Positions 1 to 8,100 of a stretch of 64,000 bases of DNA are shown one piece after another (the stretch's first letter is position 1; every line of letters starts with the position of its first letter). The notes beneath the pieces were generated by a model. That model ran no database searches and was not told the DNA's origin. It worked only from the letters and a program-made list of their open reading frames with translations. The stretch spans positions 124,001-188,000 of the forward strand of contig DDUR01000061.1 in NCBI GenBank assembly GCA_002344895.1. The letters run 5' to 3'. A program made the position numbers and the translations under genes. This DNA is from Ignavibacteria bacterium UBA2333 (GTDB lineage: Bacteria > Bacteroidota > Ignavibacteria > Kapaibacteriales > Kapaibacteriaceae).

Positions 1-97
1 CTGATTCAAGGCAGGTTGTCAGAGCATCATCCTTCATGGACTGCACAAATTCAAACTGTTTGCCGCATGTCGTGCAGAGGTAGTCATACGTTGGCAT
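1..97 (-). CDS. FmdB-family zinc-ribbon protein, 5' part only
   Basis: Only the first 32 codons lie in the window; the gene runs off the left edge. The opening MPTYDYLCTTCGKQFEF is the standard start of the FmdB/CxxC_CxxC_SSSS family of small putative regulatory zinc-ribbon proteins. The first knuckle CTTC (residues 8-11) is intact. At the second knuckle the family usually has CPxC, but here the codons read C-L-E-S (residues 29-32), so the second cysteine appears to be a serine and zinc binding may be altered. The ATG lies one base after the trpS stop codon, so it is very probably the second gene of a trpS transcript. The biochemical role of the family is poorly known. Confidence 0.85.
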   Translation of the reverse strand, partial: MPTYDYLCTTCGKQFEFVQSMKDDALTTCLES

Positions 98-98
98 G

Positions 99-1118
99 TT
101 ACTTCTCCGTGAGGTCGACAAAACCTGTTTTTTTGTATACTTTTCTTAGAGTTTTACGTGCTCGTCCTCGTGCTGCTTCAGCACCGTCACGAAGTATGGA
201 CCGGAGGCGTTCTTCATCAGCACGGATCTCAAGGAATCGATCACGTATTGGTGCGATGTAGGACACAAGTGCTTCACCAACTGCTTCCTTAAACGACGCA
301 TATCCGGTGACGTTGGCGAAACTCGACTCAATCTCTGCAAAACTCTGTCCCGTTGCAACGTTCAGGAGTGACATCAGATTACTGATACCGGGTCGGCCCG
401 TTTCATCATATCGAATCTCCGAACCAGAATCCGTCACGGCGCGTCGAATCTTCGTCCGTATCTGATCGTCCGTATCCGTCAAAAAGATCGACGCATTTCG
501 GTTCGGATCGGACTTCGACATTTTTCGCTCCGGTTCTTGAAGCGACATGATTCGGCCACCCACTTCAGGGATAAAGGGATCGGGCACCGTAAATGTTGGC
601 GAATAGTGATGATTAAACCGCTCAGCAAGATTTCGAGCAAGTTCCAGATGCTGTTTCTGATCCTCACCTACCGGCACAAGATCTGCGTTATACAACAGAA
701 TGTCGGCAGCCATGAGAATTGGATACGTAAAGAGACCAACATTGATGTTGTCACTATGCCGCTCGGACTTGTCCTTAAACTGCGTCATACGAGAACACTC
801 ACCCATTCCGGTGAGGCACGTCAGGACCCATGCAAGCTGCGAGTGTTCAGGAACAGTACTCTGAATGAAGATGACACTCTTTTCGGGTTCTACACCGGCG
901 GCAATGTACATTGCCGCAAGGTCGAGTGTCCGACGTCGTAGATCTGCCGGCACCTGTCGTGCCGTGATGGCATGCTGGTCAACAACGCAAAACAGCGAGT
1001 CAAACTCCGTTTGCAAGCGCACCCAATTACGGAGTGCCCCGGCGATATGGCCGATGGTAAGTTCTCCGGACGGCTGCATGCCCGACAGAATGGTCTTCCG
1101 CTGTGGTACTGATTCCAT
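99..1118 (-). CDS. trpS: tryptophanyl-tRNA synthetase
   Basis: Cytoplasmic class I aminoacyl-tRNA synthetase that charges tRNA-Trp with tryptophan using ATP. At 339 residues it has the usual bacterial length. The HIGH-type signature is T-I-G-H-I at residues 21-25, the family block PVGEDQKQHLELAR starts near residue 149, and the class I loop KMSKS is at residues 199-203. The start is supported by a TAATTTTG promoter box ending 7 bases before the ATG. The next gene on this strand (FmdB family) follows after one base. A divergent envelope-protein gene begins 57 bases upstream, so the two promoters sit back to back. Confidence 0.98.
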   Translation of the reverse strand: MESVPQRKTILSGMQPSGELTIGHIAGALRNWVRLQTEFDSLFCVVDQHAITARQVPADLRRRTLDLAAMYIAAGVEPEKSVIFIQSTVPEHSQLAWVLTCLTGMGECSRMTQFKDKSERHSDNINVGLFTYPILMAADILLYNADLVPVGEDQKQHLELARNLAERFNHHYSPTFTVPDPFIPEVGGRIMSLQEPERKMSKSDPNRNASIFLTDTDDQIRTKIRRAVTDSGSEIRYDETGRPGISNLMSLLNVATGQSFAEIESSFANVTGYASFKEAVGEALVSYIAPIRDRFLEIRADEERLRSILRDGAEAARGRARKTLRKVYKKTGFVDLTEK

Positions 1119-1125
1119 AGTTCGG

Positions 1126-1133
1126 CAAAATTA
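1126..1133 (-). promoter_or_regulatory. TAnnTTTG -7 promoter box of trpS
   Basis: Minus-strand TAATTTTG matches the Bacteroidota -7 consensus exactly. Only 7 bases separate it from the trpS ATG, so transcription should start at or within a base or two of the start codon (leaderless). I saw no clear -33 element. Confidence 0.65.
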
Positions 1134-1162
1134 CACGTCAGGCCATCAACATCATTCGTGCC

Positions 1163-1170
1163 TAGATTTG
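1163..1170 (+). promoter_or_regulatory. TAnnTTTG -7 promoter box of the 1176 gene
   Basis: TAGATTTG matches the -7 consensus exactly and ends 5 bases before the ATG at 1176. It lies 29 bases from the divergent trpS box, so the upstream elements of the two promoters overlap. The position again predicts a leaderless mRNA. Confidence 0.65.
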
Positions 1171-1175
1171 CCACC

Positions 1176-1727
1176 ATGGTCAAACGCCTCATCCTCTCTA
1201 CCATCGCCCTTGTCATAGTTCCCATAACCGTCCTTGCTCAGGAAGAGCTCGGTGTTGACACTTCTCCGTCAAGTTCATGGGCTATGTTCTCCTATCAACG
1301 AACGTGGTTACCGCAGGCCAACGATGCACCCAATGCGGGGATTTCGATTCAGGCGTACTCATCGCTTGATGAAGGTCGGCGGTGGTGGGCCGGAGCTAAC
1401 ATTGCCTTTGTTGGCGTAGATCGACGCGATGCAGTTTCTATCGCAGCCGGTCCTGCCTGGTTCTTCCTAGGAGATGGCAAACTCGGAGCTTTCACCTTCG
1501 CACAACTCGGACTTGTCATGACGTCAGCAAGTGGCCTTACGTCATTTGATTTTTTTAGCGATCGTTCACTTCAGTTTGGCCTTTCAACCGGAGCTGGACT
1601 TGGTGCTACCGTTCAGATCAGTCGCCTTTTCCGTTTGCAGACATCGATTATCGCCAACTGGTATACCGTTGATGGCGGGAACACGCCGTATGGTATTCAG
1701 ATTGGACTTTCGTCGGGTGGCCGATGA
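1176..1727 (+). CDS. small secreted or outer-membrane protein, function unknown
   Basis: A 183-residue protein with a clear Sec signal peptide (MVKRLILSTIALVIVPITVLAQ, described here as residues 1 to about 22, cleavage after A-x-A/Q-like end). The rest has alternating aromatic and small residues with many Gly and ends in GLSSGGR. This is compatible with a small beta-barrel or lipocalin-like envelope protein, but I do not recognise the family. The ATG at 1176 is chosen over the one at 1158 because the signal peptide starts there and a promoter box lies 5 bases upstream. Its TGA overlaps the next ATG (ATGA), so the two genes are probably translationally coupled. Confidence 0.75.
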   Translation: MVKRLILSTIALVIVPITVLAQEELGVDTSPSSSWAMFSYQRTWLPQANDAPNAGISIQAYSSLDEGRRWWAGANIAFVGVDRRDAVSIAAGPAWFFLGDGKLGAFTFAQLGLVMTSASGLTSFDFFSDRSLQFGLSTGAGLGATVQISRLFRLQTSIIANWYTVDGGNTPYGIQIGLSSGGR

Positions 1728-3031
1728 GAGCGCAGATTGGACTGGGCACACTGCGTTTACTGTCGACCACAAGCCCTGGCGATATCGTTAATGAAGCTCG
1801 TCGCCTGGGCATCGGCTGTATTGATATCCCGGCATCAGTGGACGATATCGACCGCGATGGCACCATTCTTACGGCGTTAGCTACCGAGCCCGATGCCCCT
1901 CTTCCGTCGTGGCTCATTCTCCGTTACGATCCTCGAAATCCAGCACGACCGAGTCTTCTTCGTTCGGCCACTGGAGTGTCGTGTCGAATTACAGCACTTG
2001 TCGACCGTCCAGAACGACGGTATGTCCAGTATCGCACGGAGGGCCTTGATCATACGGCTGCAATGATCGCACTTCGAGAGTATCTCATCGAAGCATTCTC
2101 CGCACTTCATCACGATGTGGCCGATGGCCATCTGACGGATTACGGAATTCTGAGTGAAACACTGTCGATGCCTCACGACATGGAAGGCGCGATATCGTTA
2201 GTGGATGTGCTCGACATTGTGCGAACCACGGTTGGAACAACGGAATCGTTCACGACGGTTCAGATGCCAATGAACGTACTTGAGCATGGTGCCGTTACGT
2301 CGCATGTCTATGATGGACGCTCCGTACTGCAGCTCTGCGAAGAGCATGGCATTCACGTTGTTGTTCATCGCGCCCTTGATGCAATTGTTGATCAGTCGCT
2401 TATTCGACTTGTTTCATGGCCAATACCCGACCACCTTGTTCATGCCGATGATGTTGCAGCGCGCATCCATGCCCTAGAGATTACGGAACACGATGTGGCA
2501 AACATGGTCATCGCATCCCTCAGTGCAGAAGCATCTGTTCGCGAAGCCATACTTGAAACGTTCCGCATCGCCGGGTCGTTATGTACGGCCTGGAACGGCT
2601 TTGACGGACTCCCCCATTGGCGTGACGTGCGGAAACAGCATCTTGATCCTCGATTTGAGGCGATGACGCGTGTTGCCGTGCGGATGCGTGAGGATGGGGC
2701 TGATACGACCTTGTTTGCAAAGTTTCTTGATGACATTGAGGACGTTCTTGACGACATTGACGTCCTCTATGCCCTCGACGAAAACGCCAGCCTTGAAGAA
2801 CTACGCATCTCGATTGCCGATGAGCTTGGTTTGCCGATGGACACACCTCTTCAGCACATTGCACTTCATGCCGTTCGTTGTACGCATGGTGTTCACACGG
2901 TCCTGGTAGGAGCACGTTCATCAGAGCAGCTACACGATGTGCTCACGACGTCCGACCTTCCCATAACCCCCATCCACGAATCTACGTGGCATCGTATTCA
3001 CGCTCATCTTGCGCGACTCAGTACAGAGTAA
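1724..3031 (+). CDS. aldo/keto-reductase-like TIM-barrel protein, probably non-canonical
   Basis: A 435-residue cytoplasmic protein. The N-terminus (IGLGTLRLL, then LGIGCIDIPASVDD) and the C-terminus (GVHTVLVGARSSEQLHDVL, the NADP-phosphate-binding helix region) resemble aldo/keto reductases. It is longer than the usual 300-350 residues of that family. The catalytic tetrad does not read cleanly: an Asp is present near residue 34, but no Tyr follows at the expected spacing, and the usual Lys strand reads LILRYDPRN. It may be a pseudoenzyme or have different chemistry. It overlaps the upstream gene by 4 bases and is followed 5 bases later by rpe. The substrate cannot be inferred. Confidence 0.65.
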   Translation: MRAQIGLGTLRLLSTTSPGDIVNEARRLGIGCIDIPASVDDIDRDGTILTALATEPDAPLPSWLILRYDPRNPARPSLLRSATGVSCRITALVDRPERRYVQYRTEGLDHTAAMIALREYLIEAFSALHHDVADGHLTDYGILSETLSMPHDMEGAISLVDVLDIVRTTVGTTESFTTVQMPMNVLEHGAVTSHVYDGRSVLQLCEEHGIHVVVHRALDAIVDQSLIRLVSWPIPDHLVHADDVAARIHALEITEHDVANMVIASLSAEASVREAILETFRIAGSLCTAWNGFDGLPHWRDVRKQHLDPRFEAMTRVAVRMREDGADTTLFAKFLDDIEDVLDDIDVLYALDENASLEELRISIADELGLPMDTPLQHIALHAVRCTHGVHTVLVGARSSEQLHDVLTTSDLPITPIHESTWHRIHAHLARLSTE

Positions 3032-3036
3032 CAACT

Positions 3037-3711
3037 ATGCACAACATTCGCCTGGCTCCATCACTCCTCAGTGCAGATTTCAGCCATCTCGCTCAAGCCG
3101 TGGCTGCGTGCGAAGCCGGTGGAGCAGACCAGCTCCACATAGATGTCATGGACGGCCACTTCGTACCACCAATCACCTTCGGTATTGTTGTTATGGAAGC
3201 TTTGCGGAACATCACAACGCTTCCACTCGACGTCCATCTTATGGTTACCAATCCAGATCATCAGGTGGAACTGTTTGCCGATGCAGGTGCCTCGTGGATT
3301 AGTGTCCATGCAGAAACAACGCCTCACCTTCATCGTACACTATCACGAATTCGTGCACGTGGCTGCTCACCTGGGATAGTCCTCAATCCCGCAACACCAT
3401 TAGAGCTTGCAATGGAAGGGGCAGAGGGGGCTGACTTTATACTCTTGATGAGTGTAAATCCGGGATATGGCGGCCAGGCATTTATCCCGTCATTCTTCCG
3501 CAGATGTGAACGCCTACGGTCGTGGTTAGATTCAAATGGACTTCAACATGTTCGAATCGAGGTTGATGGCGGTGTAAAGATTGACAACGTTGTAGACGTC
3601 GTTCGTGCTGGTGCTGATACTATCGTCAGTGGAAGTGGCCTGATGCACGGAGATATTGCAGCCAACATACAAGACATGCGCACATCAATCACACGTGCAG
3701 TGTCATCGTGA
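3037..3711 (+). CDS. rpe: ribulose-phosphate 3-epimerase
   Basis: Interconverts D-ribulose 5-phosphate and D-xylulose 5-phosphate in the pentose phosphate pathway. The 224 residues match the family length. It opens with LAPSLLSADF and the metal-binding strand LHIDVMDGHFVPP (residues 33-45), and carries the phosphate-binding loop VNPGYGGQAF and the strand EVDGGV near the C-terminus. The ATG at 3037 is chosen because family homology begins there; the reading frame is open further upstream but inside the preceding gene. It is the last gene of the plus-strand operon, and its end overlaps the convergent gene at 3703 by 9 bases, leaving no room for a dedicated terminator. Confidence 0.97.
   Translation: MHNIRLAPSLLSADFSHLAQAVAACEAGGADQLHIDVMDGHFVPPITFGIVVMEALRNITTLPLDVHLMVTNPDHQVELFADAGASWISVHAETTPHLHRTLSRIRARGCSPGIVLNPATPLELAMEGAEGADFILLMSVNPGYGGQAFIPSFFRRCERLRSWLDSNGLQHVRIEVDGGVKIDNVVDVVRAGADTIVSGSGLMHGDIAANIQDMRTSITRAVSS
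3418..3431 (+). repeat. dispersed GGGGC-N4-GGGGC element, copy 1
   Basis: GGGGC-AGAG-GGGGC inside rpe, where it encodes E-G-A-E-G-A. It is one of 11 exact copies in the window. Confidence 0.6.
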
Positions 3712-5832
3712 TTTTACTATCGGCATCACTGTTTGACAGAAATCTGTCGTAACAACATGTAGAAAGTATACACCAGCAGGCAAGAGCTCTGTATCAACAA
3801 TAGTCGATTCCTCACGTTGGTACAGTTTACATGAAATGATCCGTCCGGTCACGTCAAGCACTGTTACCTCAGCATGGCTCGGTACAACGATGGAACGGCC
3901 TCCATCAGTGCTATATACATAGCATAGTTGAACGGGACGCAGTTCTGTTGAGCCGTTAGTCGGCGGATGGCCTGTTGTTGTTGAAAGTCTTGGTTTTGAG
4001 ATGATGTCTGTCGACTTATACACGATGTAGATGGAATCTTGATCAACCCCAATCCCAACAATTGGCACATGTTTCCAGGCCTCATCAGTAGAATACAACT
4101 CCGATGTTGCCTCACCACGATACACCTTTAGCTGGATTGAAGGAGGGTATCTGTAGTCCCTCGCAGAGGATACGAGAGCTTTACCATCAAAGTGCGCTTG
4201 CGGTTGAACGACGTGTGACTGGAGTGTTTCAAGTGTGACCTGCCGATACACATCGTCATCACGTTGGAGAACCAGGAGTTTGGGACCCTCATGTTTTGCT
4301 GCCGCTGCTACAACCAGCACTTTTGACTGCGACATGTCGAATGCCATCGTCGTCGCCTGTGCTAACATCGGAATGTGTCGGAATGCACCATGTGAGTACG
4401 AGTACCAACGCTGACCATACCCAACGACGTTGCAGTGGACAAGAAATCCGAGTGGATGTAGATAGTTGATATCGAGCGGGACACCCGGGACGTCCTGAAC
4501 TTCATTCCACGATACTCCGTCGTTCGTAGACACCATCAACCTTCCTAGCAAGGCCATCGCCATATCCAAGGTAGCATACATTGTTTCTGCCGATGGCGGC
4601 TTCAAGACGGTTCTCATTCCTGTCGAATCAATCAGCATGTGTTCGTTGGCAAGTTTTCTTACAACAACGTCATGTGATTCGATAGCATAGGTTGCCTGGC
4701 TCGGCGTATTCTCAACAATACTCCACCAACGCAACCGCCCTGAATGGCGAGAGACAATAACGATTTGGGAGTAGTCAGCGTGCGGAATGAACGGCGGCCT
4801 ACACTCCATCACGGCAATCTCGTTCCCGTCATATAACCGACGATAGTCGAGTATGCTATCGTATTCACCAGAAACAGACTGATTCAGAATCCTATACTTC
4901 TTTATTGTGCTGTGGTAGTGGATACGAACGATACCTGCATGACTACCAAAACCCATCTGAATATTCGTAGGTGTAGGTGATGCAAACACGAGCGGAAGGT
5001 CAGAATCAAGCGGCGAATTCGGGTAGAACTCAGTTTGACATGTTCCTCGCGTGATATTAACCAAACATGGTTTACGTATACCGTTGATCACCAGCGACGT
5101 CATAAACTCATCAGGCGACAATCTGAGGACGGAAACATCATCAGCAACACTTGAATCCGGCAATCCAAAGTACCATTGTAATTGGCCAAATCTCTCTTCG
5201 GAAACAGCAACCACACAACACGCAGAAGAAGTTACGATAACGGCAATTGTATCGTCGAGATACACGGAGCGAATAGAATCGAGCACGGGTATTGATTCAC
5301 TTCGTACACCTCCTGACGTGCTCCTGACGAGCCTGCGCGTTGATGTAATCCAGGTTGTGGACGTTGGTGCGTATCGAACCTTTACAGCATCTGGAATTCG
5401 TTCATGCCGCACGAAGGATCCATCATAGTTCAATGTGATAATCGAGTCGCCCACGTACATAACAACCTTTTGGTTCTGCGTGTCAATATCTCGTACGGAC
5501 GGGATATGCATCTTCCACCGCAGAACGGATTCCGTGAGTGATATACAAAACACGCTATCGTCCTTGGTGATGACGGCACCCGTTTCGGGAGCCATACTTA
5601 TTCCACGACAGATATTCTTTGGATATGATGCCGGTCTCCATGACCATGTCCTTTCACCGGCAGAATATCTCCATACATTTCCGTCTACATCTATTGCTAC
5701 GTCACGTGCAGCCGGACCATCAAACATGGCGGCAATACGCGATGTCCATGGTGCCCGAAATCTCGTTTGCGCATCAACGACTGATGATACGAAGAGGAGA
5801 CTAACCAGCAATGTGATGATACATCGCATCAC
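3703..5832 (-). CDS. secreted propeller-like protein with C-terminal T9SS sorting-type domain
   Basis: A 709-residue protein with an N-terminal signal peptide (hydrophobic stretch about residues 4-19, ending VVDAQ). The body consists of many short beta-strand repeats with recurring W-x-W and S-x-D turns, resembling a beta-propeller or kelch-type fold. The last 70 or so residues (VTVLDVTGRII ... LLPAGVYFLHVVT) have the layout of a type IX secretion sorting domain. It is a paralogue of the neighbour that ends 4 bases upstream: both carry a closely matching segment near residue 55 (VWRYSAGERTWSWRPA here). It is probably exported across the outer membrane. The exact role is unknown. Confidence 0.8.
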   Translation of the reverse strand: MMRCIITLLVSLLFVSSVVDAQTRFRAPWTSRIAAMFDGPAARDVAIDVDGNVWRYSAGERTWSWRPASYPKNICRGISMAPETGAVITKDDSVFCISLTESVLRWKMHIPSVRDIDTQNQKVVMYVGDSIITLNYDGSFVRHERIPDAVKVRYAPTSTTWITSTRRLVRSTSGGVRSESIPVLDSIRSVYLDDTIAVIVTSSACCVVAVSEERFGQLQWYFGLPDSSVADDVSVLRLSPDEFMTSLVINGIRKPCLVNITRGTCQTEFYPNSPLDSDLPLVFASPTPTNIQMGFGSHAGIVRIHYHSTIKKYRILNQSVSGEYDSILDYRRLYDGNEIAVMECRPPFIPHADYSQIVIVSRHSGRLRWWSIVENTPSQATYAIESHDVVVRKLANEHMLIDSTGMRTVLKPPSAETMYATLDMAMALLGRLMVSTNDGVSWNEVQDVPGVPLDINYLHPLGFLVHCNVVGYGQRWYSYSHGAFRHIPMLAQATTMAFDMSQSKVLVVAAAAKHEGPKLLVLQRDDDVYRQVTLETLQSHVVQPQAHFDGKALVSSARDYRYPPSIQLKVYRGEATSELYSTDEAWKHVPIVGIGVDQDSIYIVYKSTDIISKPRLSTTTGHPPTNGSTELRPVQLCYVYSTDGGRSIVVPSHAEVTVLDVTGRIISCKLYQREESTIVDTELLPAGVYFLHVVTTDFCQTVMPIVKSR

Positions 5833-5835
5833 ACC

Positions 5836-8040
5836 TCATGGACTCATAAAGACAGAGGATTGGCGTTCTCCTTGGGCTGACATAAAACTTACAGCATACA
5901 GGCCCCTGCGCAGCGGCGAACTGAACGTAATCCGCGTTACGTTGCCATAGCGTTGCATCGTAAACATGACACTCTGACCAACATAGTCGACCAAATGCAC
6001 GTCAGTTACATCCGCAAAGATTTCAAGTGACTGTGAATCTTCCGTGAGTCGTATCACTTCGCTTCGCTCTGGCGATGTTTCGTATTGTGTTGACGAAACA
6101 TTGCGGAGGTCATATGTGAACTCCGTTCCATCATCGAAGGTAATCACAATGACCAATGGATGGGGTTTACTGGCATATGCCACTCTCGCTCGCTCCATCA
6201 CTGGCAAACCGATGACGTCATACGAAGATGAACCGTCGATGTCATACGTTGCAACTCGCATTCGTGTCGGATTTACAGCCCGATCTACATCAAAAATGAT
6301 GGTCTCATTGGGGCGGCGCAAAACGTCAACGTGAACCTTAAACAGTGGATCAGAGACTACTTTTTCGGCCTCAAACCGATTGCGTAGAGCACCGAGTGAA
6401 TCTCGTTCGATAAACGAATAGAATCCATGGGTCACGCCAGTCGGTACTGACCAGTCGATAACAAGACATCGTTCGCCCTGTCGAAGGTCGGTATAGAACC
6501 CAACGGGCGACATGGCACCATGTACAGGGACAAATTCTCCTTGAGGGCGTTTGATGTACCAGGTAGATGTTCCGGGCTTACCATCAACAAGTGTTTTAAC
6601 GGCCCACATTGAATCGGTAATAAAGAATCCCCCAATAGTATTACCAATGGAGACTGCGAGGGTATCCCACGTGGTCCCATAGTTTGTGGAGACAATCGCT
6701 GGTTTGTAGAGTGAATACAGCTTGTTGTTGAACCTGCGGAAGTGTTCACATCGAGGGTCATCCGAGAACAGTGAGGTAACTACGCCACGGAGGTCAATCG
6801 CCAGCGTTTGTGACGATGATGTAAGAATTGCCTGTTCATCGGTGATTGCCAGAATTCGTCCACCATCTGCAAACTGGGTTGGAACAACAGTCCAGGATTC
6901 GAGGCTATCAACATTGGAATGTCGGAGTAATGCCGAAGTTGACTGTGATTCCCATGGTTGATACGGAGGCGGACATTTGAGGAGTGACACAAGCCGGCCA
7001 TCCTCGCGTTCCACTCGATCAAGTACCGTAACATTTGATTTGGGCAATGACTGATAGTTCAAAACCCATGATTCTTCAATCGTGTTATATCCAAGTCGTC
7101 GTATCGACGCATCATTTCCAACAATGAAGATGTATCCCCACGATAACATGACATATCGTGGTGTTACGGCGCGCGGAATTCTGAGATCACCCCGCAACCA
7201 TGTGTTCTGACGATATCTGCGATCATTGTCAATGATCAGGGGATACTTCGTATTGTCATAGACCAACGTTCCGACGGCCGTTCCAGAGTCAGAAACAAAC
7301 ATCTCATCTTGTTCAATACTCACTCCAGTTGGTAGGTAGATTATCTGAATTGTGTCTACTTCATCATTCATGATACGAATCGTGCCCATCTCTAGGTTTG
7401 ACGCGAAGGCAACGATGTTGCCACGGATGCCACCTGAGAGGACGGGTACTTCCATCGTAACCGACGTTGTTTCCATCGACTCTCCCTGAACGACATTCAG
7501 TGTACCATCGCGCAGCAAAACGATCGTTCCCTTTGGTCCGTACGAAGCTGCAACGACACTGACACTCCAAGACGTCGTTTCTACGGCTAACGTCGTGGGA
7601 TGAACAACCTTTACTTGTTCCGTCGAATAGCAGACATAGCGGCCATAGTTATAGGTGAGTCGATTGGTGCCTTGAACATCTATCTCCCACTGAATCGACC
7701 GCTCAGGCCATCGATAAGCTCTAAGTTTACCGTTACTGCGCAGTACAACAAGGGTGTTCGCCGTGGGCCATTCTGCGTCGATGACGTCGGTTGGGAAATC
7801 AGACGCCCTCCAATACCACGTTTGATCACCAATTAGGTATAACCAATGATTACCTTTCTGGTCGATGGCTATGTGCCGATTATCATACGATGCAGTGGCA
7901 GTTATCGTTGACACCCACGGTGGAGTCAATTGTCGACTTGTGATCTTGGCCTGACTCCATTGCGAGTCGGCATGAGAAACGAGTACGAACAAGGTCGCTA
8001 CGATAAACAATGCTAATCTGATACCTCGTCTCATCTCCAT
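5836..8040 (-). CDS. secreted propeller-like protein, paralogue of the next gene
   Basis: A 734-residue protein with a signal peptide (MRRGIRLALFIVATLFVLVSHA, starting at residue 3; an ATG at residue 3 is an equally good start). The mature part is beta-rich and aligns by eye with the 709-residue neighbour, including HWLYLIGDQTWYWRAS near residue 63. The C-terminus (VHLVDYVGQSV ... LRRGLYAVSF) again looks like a T9SS-type sorting or Ig-like domain, though less canonical. The two genes are 3 bases apart and form one transcript, most likely after a tandem duplication. I do not recognise a named family. Confidence 0.78.
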   Translation of the reverse strand: MEMRRGIRLALFIVATLFVLVSHADSQWSQAKITSRQLTPPWVSTITATASYDNRHIAIDQKGNHWLYLIGDQTWYWRASDFPTDVIDAEWPTANTLVVLRSNGKLRAYRWPERSIQWEIDVQGTNRLTYNYGRYVCYSTEQVKVVHPTTLAVETTSWSVSVVAASYGPKGTIVLLRDGTLNVVQGESMETTSVTMEVPVLSGGIRGNIVAFASNLEMGTIRIMNDEVDTIQIIYLPTGVSIEQDEMFVSDSGTAVGTLVYDNTKYPLIIDNDRRYRQNTWLRGDLRIPRAVTPRYVMLSWGYIFIVGNDASIRRLGYNTIEESWVLNYQSLPKSNVTVLDRVEREDGRLVSLLKCPPPYQPWESQSTSALLRHSNVDSLESWTVVPTQFADGGRILAITDEQAILTSSSQTLAIDLRGVVTSLFSDDPRCEHFRRFNNKLYSLYKPAIVSTNYGTTWDTLAVSIGNTIGGFFITDSMWAVKTLVDGKPGTSTWYIKRPQGEFVPVHGAMSPVGFYTDLRQGERCLVIDWSVPTGVTHGFYSFIERDSLGALRNRFEAEKVVSDPLFKVHVDVLRRPNETIIFDVDRAVNPTRMRVATYDIDGSSSYDVIGLPVMERARVAYASKPHPLVIVITFDDGTEFTYDLRNVSSTQYETSPERSEVIRLTEDSQSLEIFADVTDVHLVDYVGQSVMFTMQRYGNVTRITFSSPLRRGLYAVSFMSAQGERQSSVFMSP

Positions 8041-8100
8041 CCCTCATGTGTTGCGCATAGTGCTTCGTAATGACCGTATCTCCACCAAAAGGTAACAGTC

